Source: Clostridium sp. UBA4548
Lineage (GTDB): Bacteria > Bacillota > Clostridia > Clostridiales > Clostridiaceae
Assembly (NCBI RefSeq): GCF_002387895.1
Contig: NZ_DGLI01000047.1
Location: forward strand, 6,133 to 70,132
DNA: 64,000 nt
Direction of reading: 5' to 3'
Below, in pieces: positions 62,450 through 64,000 of this stretch. The notes beneath the pieces are model-generated. The model was given only the letters and a program-made list of their open reading frames with translations. It searched no databases and had not been told where the DNA came from. Within the stretch, counting starts at the first letter, position 1. Each line of letters begins with the position of its first letter. The translations under genes and the position numbers were made by a program.

Positions 62450-62977
62450 ATGGGAAGCTCTATAATTTCAAAGTTCTTTGACTTTTTATTTAGTAAAAAT
62501 AGAAAGTTAGAAGAGGAAAATAAAGAAAATAGCACAGAAAAAATAGCTAAGAAACTTAATTATTTAAGTGATGAAATTGAAGAAGAAGATAAATTAGTGG
62601 TAGCTATAGCAGCATCTATTATGGCGGGGAAGGACAAGCCTAATTCACACTTTCATATATCTAAAATAACTAAAGTCACCCCAAATTATTTAGGTACTTC
62701 ATTTCAAAAGGGTAATTACGAAATAGCTGAAGAAGATAAATTAGTAGTAGCTTTAGCCGCGTCTGTCATGGCAGGAAAAGACAAACCAAACTCTCGTTTT
62801 CATATATCAAGAATAGCTAGAGTTGACAATAATTATTTAGAACCTGAGTTTCAGAGTGGTAATTATGTTATAGCTGAAGAAGAAAAACTAGTAGTAGCTT
62901 TGGCAGCATCTATCATGGCAGGAAAGCACAAACCAAACTCACATTTTCATATATCAAAAATAACTAGAGTAATTTAA
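62450..62977 (+). CDS. Triplicated OadG-tail-like protein (175 aa)
   Basis: A 175-residue soluble-looking protein. It begins with a short amphipathic stretch (ISKFFDFLFSKN) and a charged helix, then three copies of a unit with exactly 49-residue spacing (key blocks at 47, 96 and 145): [DE]KLVVA.AAS.MAGK, then KPNS.FHIS+I.+V. This resembles the C-terminal end of OadG/sodium-pump gamma subunits (LVAVIAAAIA...IRSI-type) but there is no N-terminal transmembrane helix and it is triplicated. It lies between carboxyltransferase and biotin carrier genes, so it likely links subunits of the decarboxylase. Family link is inferred from pattern; the architecture is unusual. Confidence 0.65.
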   Translation: MGSSIISKFFDFLFSKNRKLEEENKENSTEKIAKKLNYLSDEIEEEDKLVVAIAASIMAGKDKPNSHFHISKITKVTPNYLGTSFQKGNYEIAEEDKLVVALAASVMAGKDKPNSRFHISRIARVDNNYLEPEFQSGNYVIAEEEKLVVALAASIMAGKHKPNSHFHISKITRVI

Positions 62978-63145
62978 AATTATCTTATAATTGAGATATA
63001 AAAGGGCATGTGAGTCTGTATTTCTTTGACGTGAGGTTTTCAGAAGCTATTAAAGGAACTTAATTTATCAATTACTATTAAATAAAAACTATAGATGATA
63101 AAAATAATTTACTAAATGTAGATAAAAGGAAGGGATTAAAGTAAT

Positions 63146-63550
63146 ATGAAAAAATATGTTATAAAATTAAATGGCAAGGTTTATGAAGTAGAAATGGAAG
63201 AAGTTACAGGAGAAACAAGTGCTGCCTACGAAAAAATAAGCACTGCATCTCAAAATAGCATACAACAAAATAGTGTTCAACAAAGTAATGCACCTGAAAA
63301 TAATGCTGCACAAAGTAGTGGATCGCAAAATGCAGAAGGTGAAATTCTAGACGCCCCTATGCCTGGAAATATTATTAATGTTGCAGTAAAAGTTGGAGAT
63401 ACAGTTAAAAAAGGTCAGTTGATAATTGTATTAGAAGCAATGAAGATGGAGAATGAAATAGTTTCACCAAAAGATGGAATAATAACTTCAGTAGCAGTTT
63501 CAAAAGGACAAAGCGTAAATGCAGGAGATGCTCTAGTTAAAATTAGTTAA
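63146..63550 (+). CDS. Biotin carboxyl carrier subunit of oxaloacetate decarboxylase
   Basis: A 134-residue protein: an N-terminal strand (MKKYVIKLNGKVYEVEMEEV), a Gln/Ser/Asn-rich linker (about 25-65) and a biotinyl domain with DAPMPGNIINVAVKVGD and the biotinylated Lys in EAMKMEN (about residue 100). It shuttles the carboxyl group from the carboxyltransferase to the membrane beta subunit. The linker length and separate gene are common in clostridial decarboxylases. AAGGAAGGG precedes the ATG by 9 bases. Confidence 0.93.
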   Translation: MKKYVIKLNGKVYEVEMEEVTGETSAAYEKISTASQNSIQQNSVQQSNAPENNAAQSSGSQNAEGEILDAPMPGNIINVAVKVGDTVKKGQLIIVLEAMKMENEIVSPKDGIITSVAVSKGQSVNAGDALVKIS

Positions 63551-63673
63551 AATACTTAGAGCAAAACCAAAGTACAGCATAGTTTTAAAGCTTTTATTTC
63601 AAATAGGTTGTTATTAAAGTATTATTATCAAATAAAGTATTACATATAAATTTAAAATAGGAGGCAAGTTTTT

Positions 63674-64000
63674 ATGGATTTTCTACTAAGAGGAGTAACC
63701 TCCATAACAATTCAGCAAGTTATAATGTGGGTTATTGGAGCAGTACTTATTTATCTTGCAGTTAAAAAGGATTTCGAACCAGCACTATTATTACCAATAG
63801 GCTTTGGTGCAATTCTTGTGAATATTCCTTTCTCAGGAGCAATAACACAGATTATTGGAGGACATGAGGAAATAGGAATAATAGATAATTTATTCAGTAT
63901 GGGAATTGCAAACGAATTATTTCCATTAATTTTATTTATTGGTATCGGAGCAATGATAGACTTTGGACCCCTTTTAACAAACCCTAAGATGTTATTATTT
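63674..64000 (+). CDS. oadB: Oxaloacetate decarboxylase beta subunit, partial
   Basis: The frame starts at ATG 63674, 7 bases after AGGAGGC, and is open to the window end (109 codons). The product is a hydrophobic membrane protein with family blocks FEPALLLPIGFGAILVN and IGIGAMIDFGPLLTNP, matching the Na+-translocating decarboxylase beta subunit. Only the first about quarter of the protein is visible; the rest lies beyond the window. It carries out the membrane decarboxylation coupled to Na+ export. Confidence 0.92.
   Translation, partial: MDFLLRGVTSITIQQVIMWVIGAVLIYLAVKKDFEPALLLPIGFGAILVNIPFSGAITQIIGGHEEIGIIDNLFSMGIANELFPLILFIGIGAMIDFGPLLTNPKMLLF

Noticed and set aside
1..64000. CRISPR array, insertion sequence, prophage or rRNA
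   Set aside because: No regularly spaced repeats, transposase, integrase or phage structural genes, or rRNA-like sequence was found in the window.

Overview
The window is AT-rich, densely coded DNA that reads as a chromosomal segment of an endospore-forming, strictly anaerobic Clostridium-like Firmicute. The evidence is strong AGGAGG-type ribosome binding sites with ATG, GTG and TTG starts, a Csp-type germination protease, a PdaA-like deacetylase, an Agr-free small-peptide locus, a ClpS/ClpA pair, a radical-activase plus 2-hydroxyacyl-CoA-dehydratase-like pair, and a biotin-dependent Na+-pumping oxaloacetate decarboxylase. No rRNA, insertion sequence, prophage or CRISPR array was seen. Species cannot be fixed from the sequence alone.

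Layout. 1-8.4 kb: 3' end of a Csp-type subtilase whose catalytic Ser position reads Ala; a PHP phosphoesterase coupled to a DsbA/FrnE-like oxidoreductase whose true 5' end runs through an in-frame TGA (UxxC, with a SECIS-like hairpin), so probably a selenoprotein; YgiQ radical SAM; an ornithine/alanine-racemase-like enzyme; a MocR regulator. 8.5-11.4 kb: an ABC-F protein with a 400-nt leader (6-codon peptide, alternative pairings, intrinsic terminator) and a GNAT. 11.5-14.7 kb: hemL and hemA behind a cobalamin riboswitch. 15-17 kb: activase and double-cubane-type reductase. 17-24 kb: an S41-like exported protein and an inverted remnant of a paralogue, clpS-clpA, rpsF-ssb-rpsR. 24-34 kb: exoA, uppP, a flavodoxin-ferredoxin fusion, a PplA-like lipoprotein plus ApbE (extracellular electron transfer type), a metallo-beta-lactamase-fold protein, a two-repeat HTH-like protein, htpG, tRNA-Pro and tRNA-His. 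34-46 kb: dihydropyrimidinase, deacetylase, an island with a structured RNA, a 32-aa peptide and an HD-GYP protein, an asymmetric heterodimeric ABC exporter, tRNA-Gly. 46-49.6 kb: RNase J, LysR and an AbrB-like membrane protein.

49.8-64 kb is one functional unit for citrate fermentation: a divergent response regulator and hybrid sensor kinase, a CitMHS-type transporter preceded by phased 11-bp direct repeats, a consensus promoter and a cre site, a GntR regulator with citG, citrate lyase ligase and subunits (citC-citD-citE-citF), then oxaloacetate decarboxylase as separate carboxyltransferase, triplicate OadG-tail-like protein, biotin carrier and the start of the membrane beta subunit. Citrate would be imported, split to acetate and oxaloacetate, and oxaloacetate decarboxylated with Na+ export. 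No citX is visible in the window.
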